Part shown: positions 21,996 to 32,739 of the stretch, piece after piece | How the letters are laid out: each line of letters begins with the position of its first letter | How positions within the stretch are numbered: the stretch's first letter is position 1 | NCBI RefSeq assembly: GCF_000151665.1 | Contig: NW_013171818.1 | Location: 371,308 to 435,307 of the forward strand | DNA length: 64,000 nucleotides | Direction: 5' to 3' | Source: Blastocystis hominis | Lineage: Eukaryota > Sar > Bigyra > Opalinata > Blastocystidae | Position numbers and translations under genes: made by a program | The notes under the pieces: model-generated | Database searches by the model: none | The model's input: the letters and a program-made list of their open reading frames with translations, nothing else | What the model was told of the DNA's origin: nothing

Positions 21996-23815
21996 TTACA
22001 GCTCATCGGAATCACTTGCAGAAGGCCGAGAAATCATCGACCACAGGACTTCAGTCATGATCTCGGGTCCTACCGGATTTATGAACTGCAGATCATCTAT
22101 CACGCTTCCTATCCCGTAGATTGCGAGCGTTTTCCCATCAGGCAGTTTCCAAGCCATGCACACCTTTTCCTCTTTGTCGTTCCGTAGTTCATAGAGAACA
22201 CTCCAATCATGTGGAAAACGAGTGACTGTTAGATACGATGAGATTCGCCGCAACACCTTTGTTTTATGCGAGACATTGCACTGTGTTGTGTGGAACATTG
22301 TTCCAACTCCCAATTTCCTAAGAAATTGTTGTAGAACGAAGGTCTGTGCCTTCTGAATGCCGGCAACCAGCACGCTATTTCCTTCACACGCTTCGAAACA
22401 CACCTGAATCGGCGAGGGAAAGGTCGAGTTCGCCGAGAGAACATTCACGATAAAGTGCTTTGCTAGCGTTCTATAAAGTGTGAAATAGTTTGTAAACGCT
22501 GAATCCCCATTGCTATTCAGCGTGTCTCCCTTTCTCGCCTCTCTCCACCCCACAACCGGCAGCTTCCTTCTCTCCATTTTCACTTCAATCAACAAAACCT
22601 CTCCATTCACTCGCACTTCACAACGTGCGTCCTGCTCTACTCGTTGAGGCACGATTTCCACGGTTAATTCGTGAACAAACGCAGCCACAAGTCTGTCTTC
22701 GACTGCAATCTACGCCTCATTTTCTCTCTCGAACCATTCCACCCAATCGCACGGGTTCCCTATTTCCACCGAAGCGTTCGCTCGAATTGTAAACACTCGC
22801 ACGATCGCTCGCAGAGGCGCGCTCTGCCTCGTTCTACGTCGTTATTCCCAACAAACAGCTCAACAATCCGCTTCCAAAATAGGGAAACTCCTCACTCGGA
22901 ACGCGGAACACATTCGGAAACACACAACTTCCATGCAGGCGACACCGCAACGCTCCCAGCGACCATCCACCTCCAGTTTCTCCAGTTTCTCCAGTTTCTC
23001 CTTTTCGTTTCTCCATTGTTAGCGCGGCGAACGCAGCGAAAAGCGGGGCTGCGATGCTGCTTCCCGACACTTCGTGGCACTTCCCCGCGGGATTCAAAAC
23101 CGGGATTTTGTACCCCGCGATCCAAAATTCGGGGAGTAATTTTTGGGTGAAATGGGTGCGAAAACCGCGGGACGCGCTTCCTAGAAATGTGTTTTGATTG
23201 GTCAGCGCGCCGATACTGATAACCGCGGGATGGTCGGCAGGCGACAGGACCGACCCGCGGGGAGGACCATCGTTTCCTGCGGCTGCAAAAATGAGTTTGT
23301 GATGGGTGGAAGCTAATTGGTGGATTGTGCGGAAAATGGCGGGAAAATTCAAATCCCGCCCTCCAATAGAAAGGATCAGAATGGAGCAAGGAAGGGTGGA
23401 GGTGTGGTTTAAAGCGTTTAGGAGGGAAGAAGTGGGTATTTCTGAGGGGAAATGGGGGAAATGGGGAAACCTCCGCGGGAATCAACGACTTTGAGGGAGA
23501 TGAGGCGGGAGGCTGGGAGAACGCCCGGGCATTGTGGATGAGTGCTTCCCAAAATCTGAGTGTTAGGAATAGAATGTAGAATCGAACAGAGAGAGTGGAG
23601 ATGCCGTGATCATGATAATCGTTCGGATCATTGTCTGTTGTGAAATCATAGGATTCGACAACGTGATTAAAATAGGAAGAATCGCTCGGGGAAGACCCCG
23701 AGTCAATCACACAGATCGTTTGTCCTTCTCCTTCACTTTATTCAATTCCTTATCAATTACCAAAGTATCCGTCCTGATGAAATTGGTCAAATCCACCTTG
23801 CTTTAAAAACGACAT
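21996..23815 (-). CDS. Subtilase related to site-1 protease (MBTPS1/SKI-1)
   Basis: From ATG 23815 (MSFLKQG), two 23-25 base introns lead to the Asp motif GEGQTICVIDSGSS, the His motif YHDHGISTLS, then after introns TSSLLNALNH and ILSIGGRDL, the Asn-hole region FAAAGNDGPPRGS and the Ser motif VSGSSIAAPLFAAF. Spacing and flanking words match S1P more closely than other subtilases. The catalytic triad looks complete. The C-terminal 230 residues are divergent and I see no TM helix; the protein ends DSDEL, an ER-retrieval-like tetrapeptide. No prodomain is visible at the start chosen, so an upstream exon may be missing. S1P cleaves membrane-bound transcription factors in the Golgi. TAA is followed by TGTTTGTT two bases on. 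Confidence 0.75.
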
Positions 23816-24043
23816 ATCTACATTCCTATTCACCTACATAACATACCGAATTCACTTGATGTTCCATGTGAATATGTTTGCACAAAAATAAATGTCAACA
23901 GCAGGAACAAAAGCCTATTACAAGATTGTCGTGCAACTACTATAAATTAGTATAAGATGTCCATGATCACATACAGTTCATCATTCAAATATGACTATTT
24001 CCAACATTCTTTTGACATTATAGTTTAACTTTTTCGTTAAAAA

Positions 24044-24947
24044 ATGGGTTGTGCCGGCTCAAAGCTTGTATGGAGTGCATATAATATTAGTAATAGAGTA
24101 GAGTGATTATGACGTTGATCAACGTCGTTTTGAAAGTTTCATAGAAAATCATACTGGAAAATATAGTGATGAAGAAATTGCTCTGGTGAATGGCTATCTT
24201 TCCAAATACGAGGAGATTTACGAACGTTTGAAAAACGTGATGCAATCGGTGGCCGATCGTCTGAATGGGAAGGACCCCGTTGTCGTGTACACCCCATCCC
24301 CGGAGGATCTTGCCTTTTCCCATCTTTCCGGTGTTATGAAGAAATTGAAGCAAAATATGAAGAGAGTAGTAGTAGTATCTGTATGATATTGTAGTATACA
24401 AACGAAGAGACACATTACATGCAACTGGCAAAAGAAAATCGTTCTAATGATGTATTTCTGTTGTTGTGTGAATGAATTTTGTAGGAAAAATGCAAATTGT
24501 ATCTTCATTATGTGAGGTACGCTTTGTAGATGATTTTGATACATAGTCGCTGCAGAAAGATGACAGAGGCGGTGAACAGCCGAATGATGATGATTGAGCA
24601 GAAAGTTGAGCAATTGCAGGAAACGACCTGTTCTTTCGACATGGCGTTATCGATGCAGGAAGTGGCAAACAATCTAGAAAGCCTTCAAGAAGACATGGGC
24701 GGCGTGGAAGAGTTCGAAGCGGTGATGGACAAGATGCGTTTGTTGGACCAGGATTTGGAGGATATGGATATGAAGATCGATGAGATGACAGACGATATAG
24801 AATATGAGGATTATTTGGATGAATTGGATGCGATGGAGGAGGAGGAGGCGAAGAGACAAACTGCTCAACTTCCGGAGGCGCCGACGACCATGCCGAAGGT
24901 GAAGGAGGTGAAAATGAAGGAGAAGGAGAGAGTGGCGGAACTTAATT
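24044..24947 (+). CDS. ESCRT-III subunit, CHMP6/Vps20-like
   Basis: The start MGCAGSKL at 24044 carries a classic N-myristoylation glycine and is the first of about five exons (introns of roughly 28-36 bases near 24068, 24390, 24451 and 24514). The body is a helical Snf7-type domain (ETHYMQLAKENRSNDEKCKL, RKMTEAVNSRMMMIEQKVEQ, ALSMQEVANNLESLQEDMGG). An acidic C-terminal helix is followed by LPEAPTTMPKV, which resembles the MIM2 motif of CHMP6 that binds Vps4. Myristoylation plus MIM2 favour CHMP6/Vps20, the nucleator of ESCRT-III on endosomes. No stop is encoded after VAELN. TGTTTGTT starts at 24952, and cleavage after T24947 would make TAA. Confidence 0.75.
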
Positions 24948-24959
24948 GGATTGTTTGTT
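24947..24959 (+). terminator. Polyadenylation element creating the CHMP6-like stop
   Basis: CTT AAT T is followed by GGAT and TGTTTGTT (24952-24959). Cleavage four bases before the element leaves T plus the A tail, an in-frame TAA. Genomic read-through would add WIVCWIRAK before a distant stop. Confidence 0.75.
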
Positions 24960-25296
24960 GGATACGAGCAAAGAGAAACGAGATGGGAGAGTTGGGTAAA
25001 TGAGGGAAGAGAACAGGCAGTATTGGATTACAAATCCACAGATTTATAGATTACTTGAACAGAGATACACAAACAATTGTTTGAGTCGTAATTCCTCACA
25101 AACACATCAGCTTCTATTTTTTCAAGGTTTGTCTGCATAGTTGGACCCTTCACTCACATGGCTAGCAGACTCTGCATCTTGGCATGATACCGATTCACTC
25201 TCATTCCCCATTCTCTTTCCAACAAACAGGTAATTACACTCACATCAAACAGCAGAAGACAGAAAGACAGAATATCGTTAAACAAGCAAACCTTGT
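24960..25296. other. Convergent intergenic spacer
   Basis: This spacer separates the 3' ends of the CHMP6-like gene (plus) and the nucleotide-sugar transporter (minus). No gene is visible. It contains plus-strand TGTTTGAG and minus-strand TTGCTTGTTTAACG, probable 3' processing variants. Confidence 0.5.
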
Positions 25297-26325
25297 TTAG
25301 ACGGCCGGTGTTTCCACCTTCGGCAAGGGCTTGTACTGCACGCCCTTCGCTCCATAACTATAAAGCACCACAGCCACCATCACAATCGCCGCTCCCACTC
25401 CAAACCGAGCATTAATCTTCGTATGGAACAACATGCATGAAATCAATGTGGAGAACAAAATGGAGGCAGAGCCAGCAAATGCCTTCAGGATATTATCAGC
25501 GTACTTCAGCACCAGTCCAATGACCAGACCGCCCACGGCCAGAAGCGTAATGGCGATCCACGCCCAGATATTGTAGTTTTTAAAGAAAACAGAGGGATAA
25601 ACGATTTGGGGGTTCTGGACCACCGCCGAAGTGAACCCCACGACAAAACTCCACACAGCCAACCAGAAATTACGATTCCAAACGGTCAGCTTGCGGTCCT
25701 TGAACATTTTCTCCATAAAAACGCCAGCCAGGCTTGAGGATGTTGAGGAAATCAGAACAGCCACAAAGCCCACGGTAAAGTTCATATTCTCACTGGTCTT
25801 CCCACCAGACACGCCCTTGATGATGATTACGCCGAGTACGAGGAGGAACAAGCTCACCCACTGCAAGAAACGGAGCTTCTTTCCCAAGATCAGCACACTC
25901 AATAACGCGGTGATTAAAATCTTCATTCGAGTGCAAATCTGGAAAATGCCAGCATCCAAATTCGAGATAGCCACATACATGAAGAAATTCTGGATGGTGT
26001 ACAACAATGCCGGAACACTCTGGAAAAGCACCTCACGCGTGTTCTCTCTCGCCTGCTCAACCAAAGCAGATACGGCCTTATGAGCAGAGCGGTTGTCGTT
26101 CACCATCAGCAGGAAGGACATAATAATCTTCATGACCTCTCCCATTATGACAGCCGTCATAGAGTTGTAAGTTTCCGCAGACACGGTTCGTGCATAACGC
26201 ATGAATATAACCTGAGCGGTGTTCATGAAAATGAGCATCGCCAGACTGATATACTTCATGTTCTCTTCCATCATACTCGATTTCGACCCTTTCTCTTCAA
26301 CTCCAGTTAGTTTTTCTTGCATCAT
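25297..26325 (-). CDS. Nucleotide-sugar transporter, SLC35A family
   Basis: An unbroken reading frame of 342 codons from ATG 26325, unusual here for lacking introns. It has about ten TM helices and SLC35A hallmarks: YNSMTAVIMGEVMKIIMSF, QNFFMYVAISNLDAGIFQI, TRMKILITALLSVLILGKKL, QWVSLFLLVLGV, SSLAGVFMEKM, NIWAWIAITLLAVGGLVIG, VLKYADNILKAFAGSASI and LFSTLISCMLF. SLC35A members exchange UDP-Gal, UDP-GlcNAc or CMP-sialic acid for the monophosphate in the Golgi. The exact substrate cannot be told from sequence. It would feed transferases such as the GT61 and GT92 proteins in this window. TAA is followed by a TTGCTTGTTT variant of the processing element. Confidence 0.9.
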   Translation of the reverse strand: MMQEKLTGVEEKGSKSSMMEENMKYISLAMLIFMNTAQVIFMRYARTVSAETYNSMTAVIMGEVMKIIMSFLLMVNDNRSAHKAVSALVEQARENTREVLFQSVPALLYTIQNFFMYVAISNLDAGIFQICTRMKILITALLSVLILGKKLRFLQWVSLFLLVLGVIIIKGVSGGKTSENMNFTVGFVAVLISSTSSSLAGVFMEKMFKDRKLTVWNRNFWLAVWSFVVGFTSAVVQNPQIVYPSVFFKNYNIWAWIAITLLAVGGLVIGLVLKYADNILKAFAGSASILFSTLISCMLFHTKINARFGVGAAIVMVAVVLYSYGAKGVQYKPLPKVETPAV

Positions 26326-26873
26326 AACTGAACGATTTTGTATTATAGGTAATGGAACGTTGAATAGTCGTGAATTTAAATTATAAAATCACTATTCTTA
26401 TTGAAAATTGCTGAGATTGTTGTTCCATCAAAAACAACGTATTTCAATTGGGCGCTATTTTGAGTTTCTGTGGTTCCATACATTTGCAAAATGGACTTTG
26501 CACCACGAAGATTGGGCGTGATCCCAGCCATTCTAGTACAATGATCTATAATAAATTAAAAAATGCAGGCGCATCCCTGAATCAATTGGTCACGTCCAGT
26601 AATCCCGACCAATAACTTAACACGACCACTGCACGCACCACTATGCATCCAATCATTTCTAAGCTATGGAAAATGGTGAATCCGGAAGGTAGGAATGATT
26701 TAGAATGTCTCATTCTGTGTGAGACCGTGTAGGGTGACAACTTGTGTCGTTTTTGAAGAATTGGCATTCTAACCTAAGCATAGATAATTTACAGGGAACA
26801 GATTTATACGCTATGGATCAAGCGAATCAGGGTTGTTTCGGGGCTATTCGGTAAGAAAGTAGATTTGCGAAAC

Positions 26874-27610
26874 ATGGTTCCTCAGCGGTTGGAGCAACAG
26901 TATGGAGGCTATGTCAATGTTTCATCGGTGAACCAAATTACCGGAAGTGCCCAACCTTTTGGGGTGAGTACTCCTTTTTCTGTATGTTGCTTGTGTTTTG
27001 TGTTGAATGCAGAGCGGACAAGGCTTTGCGAGCATCTATCCTCGACTTGATTTGCAAAACAATGCGGAAGAGGACCAGCCTGTGTATGTGAACGCCAAAC
27101 AGTACAACCGAATTATCGAGCGCAGAAAAGCGAGAGCCAAATGGGAAGCTGAACATCCCCCGACAAAGCGAGACCACAAATATATGCACGAATCTCGCCA
27201 CAAACACGCGATCAAGCGACCTCGAGGAAGTGGTACGGATTGAGGGATGTTGGTTCATGGTGTCCAGACGGCCGTTTTTTGAAGAAGGAACAACAACCCG
27301 TAGCGCGTCCAGTGCGTTCTGAGTGAAAACCAAATAATATTTGTAGAGCGAAGTGAAGCTTCCCGATACATCGCGTGTGGACTCTGTCTATCGACCTCCT
27401 GAATTATTATCTCACGCAGCAGCATTTCAAACGATTCCTCCCACCGCTTTGGATCCTCGAATAACGAGTGTGCCCTCCTCCTCCTCTTCATCATCCGAAT
27501 TGGTGACGAAAGCAGCGTTGAATGCGAAGCCGATCGGATTGGTGGAGAGTAAAGATGACGATTCGACGTATAACTACTTTACAGCGGATGCTCAGGAAAC
27601 AGCGATTTAA
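26874..27610 (+). CDS. NF-YA, CCAAT-binding transcription factor subunit
   Basis: Exons 26874-26963, 27013-27232, 27268-27299 and 27347-27610 join in frame. The core domain reads PVYVNAKQYNRIIERRKARA (subunit-association helix), then a linker with PTKRDHKY and the DNA-binding helix HESRHKHAIKRPRGS. Splicing completes it to DGRFLKKEQQ, the conserved end of the CBFB/NF-YA domain, which fixes the third and fourth exons. NF-YA joins the NF-YB/NF-YC dimer and contacts CCAAT in the minor groove. The C-terminus has a poly-Ser run. The N-terminal start is uncertain: an upstream exon starting MDQANQGCFG at about 26814 may precede it. TAA 27608-27610, TGTTTGTT at 27626. Confidence 0.85.
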
Positions 27611-27741
27611 TGTAATCTAGAGGTGTGTTTGTTTGGACCAAATCAATCGATATTCTTATTGTTGTTGTTGTTGTAATATAGAAATCGAGTAAATAAGGAA
27701 TTAGGGAAGAGTGTACGGCAAACAAACAAACAACAACCCAT

Positions 27742-29355
27742 CTAATGCAGCGTTAAATCGTACTTGTACCGTTTTTCCGGATTTCGAAGCGTCTGGTACG
27801 CCTCAATCAACTCCTGCGTTCTCTGCTGCGCGTCCGGCCCACTTTCCATCACATCGTCCCCTCATTCTTACTGATAGTAATCCGGATGCACCTTCATGAT
27901 TTTCACGCGGAAATTCCGCATAATCTCCTCCTGACTCGCCGTTCGATCGACCCCTAACAATGCATAATAATCGCGTGAATTGCTTCCATTCGACGAAGAA
28001 GAAGAAGAACTATTGTTGTTGTTTGAGTTATTATTATTGTTATTATTATTGTTATTGTTGTATTTGTTTCGCTGTGTTCGACTGGACTGTCGTGCACTCT
28101 GCTTAATGTGCTGCGTCACGTACTCTTCGTACTCCTCCACGTACGATTTATTGCTGATATGGAAGAACTCCAGAACGTAAAAAACGCGTTCCTTCCAATT
28201 CTCCCATCTCGCTTCGCGAGCGAATTTCTTCCTGTGTGTGAAGCCAAACCGAACGAAAGGACCGGTAGTACGCCTCAAAGAGCGTGTTATCGTGTGTTTG
28301 ATCGACTTTCTTTTGGAGTTTTAAGTATTTCTTTTGTTCTCGAACATAGTGAAACTAGTCGTAACCGACGCAAAACACAAAAAAGAAACTCGAATTATAC
28401 TATCCACCATCTTCTGATACGCGTATTTCAGCAGCGGAACCACCCACTTATCCTGCGTTTTCACCCTCCAGCAGCCATCATACCACGCGGATCAGCGGAA
28501 TGCTTCGCATATTCGGCGGCTTGTGGAGCGAAAAACCCGTCGGAATGCCCGTTACGCCGCTGATGAAAATCGTGAAGAAGTCGTGCAGGTTGTTGTTGTT
28601 CACGATCGTTACCGGCACCATCACTTTCTTCACCTTGCGGTTCTGGTAGGAAAAGCGGACGTTCTTCAGCAATTCTGATTTCACGCTTTTCTGCATCAGC
28701 TTGCGACGTTCCTACAATTCGAGGGTCATGTAGCGATCACACCTCTTCTTCCACCATGGTCTTCACGTAGCTCCATGCAGTTTGCTCGAATATGCCCCAC
28801 GGCTCGATTTCGGAGACTCCTTTCATCATGCTCACGTCCAATGGAGTCGCATTGGCTGAGGACACTTTCATTTCCTCCATCTGTGTGTAAGACACGCATT
28901 TTTGTTTCTACAAGTTTGTAATTGTAGTCATTTCCAGCATAAACCTGGCACTTTTTCCGTTTTGCTGCGTCCTCATCCGAGTACACAGATACGGCAGTGC
29001 TATTACCAACCTGAATGTAACAATCAAATGAAAAGCTCCAGAAGGGGAGATAGGCTCTCTACCGATTAGAACCGCCTGAGATCATTCGTACTTTTTTTGT
29101 TACATTTACTCCTTTCAAATTCGTATTTCTTGTAACCCAAAAAAAGATGGACGCACGTTCTCGTTCAGCGTCCGTTAAAAACGGTACATAAAGAGTGTTA
29201 TCCCTCGTAGAACTCATGTGTCTTCCAAACAAACCATTAGAAGACAACTGACCATGCATAGGGACCAGAAAGTTTCTGTTCAACTGCAGACCTAAAGGAC
29301 GCATTCCCACAGTCGAGATCGCTTTTCTAGCGAACGCCCCCAACATTTCAAACAA
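27742..29355 (-). CDS. Mitochondrial-type J-domain protein (C-terminal J domain)
   Basis: Eight or so exons join by introns of 30-50 bases. The N-terminus (MFEMLGAFARKAISTVGMRP, then LNRNFLVPMHG) is rich in Arg, Ser and hydrophobics with few acids, as in organelle presequences. The middle includes RAYLPFWSF, EPWGIFEQTAWSYVKTM and KNVRFSYQNRKVKKVMVPV. A stretch of about 11 Asn and 7 Ser (27975-28060) precedes a C-terminal J domain: RDYYALLGVDRTASQEE, the HPD motif in KVHPDYY, then TQELIEAYQTLRNPEKRY. HPD stimulates Hsp70 ATPase. A J domain at the C-terminus is unusual. TAG 27742-27744 lies 9 bases from TGTTTGTT on the minus strand. Some middle joins (28290-28480) are tentative. Confidence 0.75.
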
Positions 29356-29490
29356 ATAATACTAACGAGAAACTTGTTTCAAACAAACAGGAAATTATGG
29401 AAGCTATACTAATTACAATGGTAAGAAGTATAGTAATCATAGCAATAATAATAATGATAATAATAACAATAAAACAATAATAGGAACACA

Positions 29491-31732
29491 TTACCTTCGT
29501 TGAAATCGCTCCTCTTGAAGTGCCTCTTCCAACAATTCAAAAAACCTTCTTTCCAGTTCTGATTCTCCTTCTCCTCGGACTCGCTCCGTCACTTCAGGAT
29601 TCAATGCTGGGATTCCGCGAATGCTTCCATCCCACATAGGGCGGATGGAATCGAGCTGCGGATTGTGAAGGAGAGGATCGTTGGAAGTGAACGAATCCGC
29701 TGATTCGATTGGGATTTGAACCTGATCTCGATTCGGCTGGGATTCATTCAATTCAGTGGGTGCAATGGAATGAACGGGATGCAATTCATTCAATGGTTCG
29801 CCTTGCGCCAAGGCTTCTCCTCGATCAGCTCGATGACTCCAATCATTCAATGGATTCAATGGATTCAATGAGTGAGATTGGTTCATTCGATTATTCATTC
29901 GATCATTCATTTGATCATTCATTTGATCATTCATTCGATCATTCATTTGATCATTCATTTGATCATTCATTTGATCATTCATTTGATCATTCATTTGATC
30001 ATTCATTCGATCATTCATTCGATTGTTCATTCGATTGTTCATTCGATTGTTCATTCGATTGTTCATTCGATTGTTCATTCGATTGTTCATTCGATTGTTC
30101 ATTCGATTGTTCATTTGATCATTCACTTGATCATTCATTCGTTCATTATTCATTCGATTATTATTCAATCTTCCATTCCAATCCACCATTCGATTCTCCC
30201 TTCGTTCATTCCATGAATTCATTCCATTTCCATTTCCATTTCCATTTCCATTTGCTTCTCCGCCCCATTCTCCCTCGCTCCATCGAATCGCTTCCAGCAC
30301 CACATCCATCACTTCCTCCAGCACCGAATTGAACCGAATCCCCGTTGACTCCAAAAACGCGATCGCCTGCAGCACGTCCGGCTCCTTCGCCCGCCTCAAC
30401 TCATCGATCAGCCTCAAGATCCCTTCACGGTACCCCGTTTCCACCTTTCCTACGCGTGTAGTACGGGGATTCGCTGATTTCGGGGAACTGCAAGAACGAC
30501 TGGAACAGCTGCGCGCAGATCAGCGAGCGAAACACGCGGTTCTCGCGGTAGAACAGCAGGCGCAGACGCGAGCGGTAATCGAAGTGGGTCTCGACCAGGC
30601 TGCGAATGAACGCAGGCTTGGTGAGAAGGTCGAAATTCTGGAATTCCAGAAGTGGAGAGAGATTGCGATGCGCTCGAATGATGTAGAGAGAAATCGGGAG
30701 AAGTAAACAAGTCTATAGAAAAAGGTGAGAAAACGGGAATGGCAAAAATAGGGACTACTTCTGGAATTAAAAACTCGATGCACAGTAACACATCGGAAAC
30801 AGATTTCCTGCGGAAAAACTTGTCCGTGATGTGGATGAGGAAAAGAAGCAGAAAAAAAGTCGCGATTCCTGCAATTCCAATTTGGTACCTTTTTTTGGTA
30901 ATTTGGTCCGCATTGACCCGAAAGGCCCCAATTAGTAATGCGGTCAATATTACAAAATAGGACCCAATTATGATCATACCCGGTAATAACATGAAATATA
31001 AATTGGGCCAGTCCCATAATAAATGGGACGTAATTAGGGCTACCTGAATCACAATGCCCCAATAAATATAATGCTCCATTTTGTCTCCGTCTTTTCGCTT
31101 TTTGGTCACCCTATTCGTCAACAATTGGGACAGGATCCACAAAAACTTAAGGGTCATGATGACCCCATATGCAATCAGAAGGCTCCAACAAATCGCCAAA
31201 GAAGTGGGAATCGAAACCGTTCCATCTAGAAATCAACGCAGTTGATTGGACGCACAAATTTGACGGTATTCAAAAATCACAAAAACCGCGATTATCATGA
31301 AATACAAAATAAACACTTGAACAAGAAAGTAAAAATACTGCATATTATTGGAATACACGACTTCGTTATGACTAACAAAGCGAACCGCGGATTTTGATTG
31401 GTTCAAAGTGCGAGTCACAAAATCGTCCTTTATTTTGGCAAAGATAAAATTCGAGTTAAACTGACTCAGGAACCACAGAGGCGTTCTACAGTGGAAACGT
31501 GGAAACGGAGGTACATTTGCTTTCGCGTGTTTGCATGAATATAAATAAAAGGAAGACTCAAAAAGGGCAAAATCAGCAGAAGGTAGACATACATCACCAG
31601 ATAGATGAAAGAAACCGGGATGTGGATTAGCTTTGTCAATTGCAACATCATCATGATGGTAAATATCATGATAGATAGGGGCAAACCGATACACACGATC
31701 CAAGTGTCGTATAAGTACAAAAATCGGCCCAT
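29491..31732 (-). CDS. Multi-TM protein with a cytosolic (MNxx)n repeat tail
   Basis: ATG 31732 (MGRFLYLYDTWIVCIGLP) opens a protein with about seven hydrophobic helices in 30780-31732 (for example LSIMIFTIMMMLQLTKLI, FYFLVQVFILYFMIIAVF, YWGIVIQVALITSHLL, MIIIGSYFVILTALLIG, IAGIATFFLLLFLIHI). Cytosolic segments follow (FIRSLVETHFDYRSRLRLLF, QLFQSFLQFPEI), which vaguely recall an RGS fold, then GILRLIDELRRAKEPDVL and a long repeat tail of MNDQ/MNNR units, ending ERFQRR at TAA 29491. A seven-TM receptor with an RGS-like tail is one reading; the evidence is weak. The joins around 30440-30480 and 30640-30700 are unresolved, and the tail could be a separate gene. Confidence 0.5.
29876..30170 (-). 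repeat. 12-base minisatellite encoding MNDQ/MNNR units
   Basis: About 24 copies of ATTCATTTGATC / ATTCGATTGTTC-type units on the plus strand encode Met-Asn-Asp-Gln and Met-Asn-Asn-Arg tetrapeptides on the minus strand. Two unit types form blocks (MNDQ-rich and MNNR-rich), the sign of expansion by slippage or unequal crossing-over. Nearby imperfect units extend to about 30240. Confidence 0.9.
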
Positions 31733-31754
31733 ATTTACGCTAAAATCCTAGATT

Positions 31755-32223
31755 TTAGAGGAATTGCACATAAAACCCTACTAGCATTTGATGAATGGCA
31801 ACTTCTCGATTTACAGCCTGAAAACGGTCTTCTTGTCTTGAATGCCAAAATTGATACTGCTTTATATAATCTAAATATCCATATTCCTTCCAATTCTTGC
31901 GTGAGGGAACAACATGGAAATCATCCTCTATTCGCTTCTTCCAGTTATAATAGCCATTATCTAGAAAGCCTGATACTGCTTTACAACATAGAGAAACCTC
32001 AAATATGTCTTTCACCTTATTCATCATACCATATCAATAGAGTTACCGAAAGGTAATCAAGAACATTTTCGATGATGTGCATATTCTGCGTATTTTTGAT
32101 TACGTCCAACATCCCAGGAACGCTTGCTTGCATTCTCAAATCATCATATTCACGAGGCAAGCATTCCTTTTCAATGTCTAGACAGAAACGAAACATACCA
32201 TGTAGAATTGTTAATAAGGACAT
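31755..32223 (-). CDS. F-box-like protein
   Basis: ATG 32223 (MSLLTILHGMFRFCLDIEKE). A 31-base intron at about 32014-32044 joins HIIENVLDYLS to VKDIFEVSLCCKAVSGFL, giving an F-box pattern (ILxYLSxKDLxxVSxxCK), followed by NWKKRIEDDFHVVPSRKNWK, like the region after an F-box. F-box proteins bind Skp1 and bring substrates to SCF ubiquitin ligases. The reading frame stops at 31755, only 22 bases before the ATG of the multi-TM gene on the same strand. A GT..TAG pair across that gap would join the two in frame (see findings). No substrate-binding repeats are seen. Confidence 0.6.
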
Positions 32224-32304
32224 ACGAACTAATTTTATCCCAATTCTTTTTAAAACAAAGAAGAAGAAATAATAGGGTACGCAACATTATACACAACACA
32301 GCGA

Positions 32305-32630
32305 CTACTCCTTCCTCTCAAGTCCTTTCATAAATGAAAACCCAGAAAACCCAGGAGAATCAAGCTGTTTCACCATTTTCATTCCCTGGTGGCACAGGTA
32401 ATCGATTTTGTAAAAGTCATTCTTATCGACCTCGTAAGCCTGCAGTCAAATCAACATCCTTTCGCCTACATTGCGACGAAATTCCTTACGAGCATAATCC
32501 TCAATGCATTTTCTTATTTCGGGAGGCTGTGTCTGTGCTTTCCGTAAAACCATTTTGTAAAACGCAAGAATGTCTCGCTGTAAACCCGAATGAATCATCC
32601 TCGCTACAGTTCATCCTAGACAGCATCCAT
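32305..32630 (-). CDS. LYR-motif protein
   Basis: Two introns (about 45 bases before RDILAFY; 30 bases at about 32438-32468) give an 84-residue protein from ATG 32630: MDA, then RDILAFYKMVLRKAQTQPPE, CIEDYARKEFRRN, and a helix FYKIDYLCHQGMKMVKQL, ending at TAG 32305-32307. This matches the Complex1_LYR fold: an LYR-like tripeptide (here FYK), a proline, then (A/V)RxEFRxN about 15 residues on. Such proteins (LYRM, ISD11, SDHAF) bind mitochondrial acyl carrier protein and assist Fe-S or respiratory assembly. Which member it is cannot be settled. It is divergent from the RTRAF gene, 109 bp apart. Confidence 0.65.
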
Positions 32631-32739
32631 TACACATCTCTTATTTCAATTTGCTATTCTTTTTTTGATATTATCCAAAATAAGCAGATGACTGGAATTC
32701 CAAAATTACTCCCTAGATTCACTATATTCTTTGTTTTGC

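Noticed and set aside
29876-30170. Regularly spaced repeats that might suggest a CRISPR array
   Set aside because: Units are 12 bases with no unique spacers, lie inside a coding region, and the genome is eukaryotic.
29709-30332. Long plus-strand open frame with (FDHS)n repeats and another with (IIHS)n
   Set aside because: Antisense by-products of the 12-base minisatellite in the minus-strand gene; any period divisible by three keeps all frames open.
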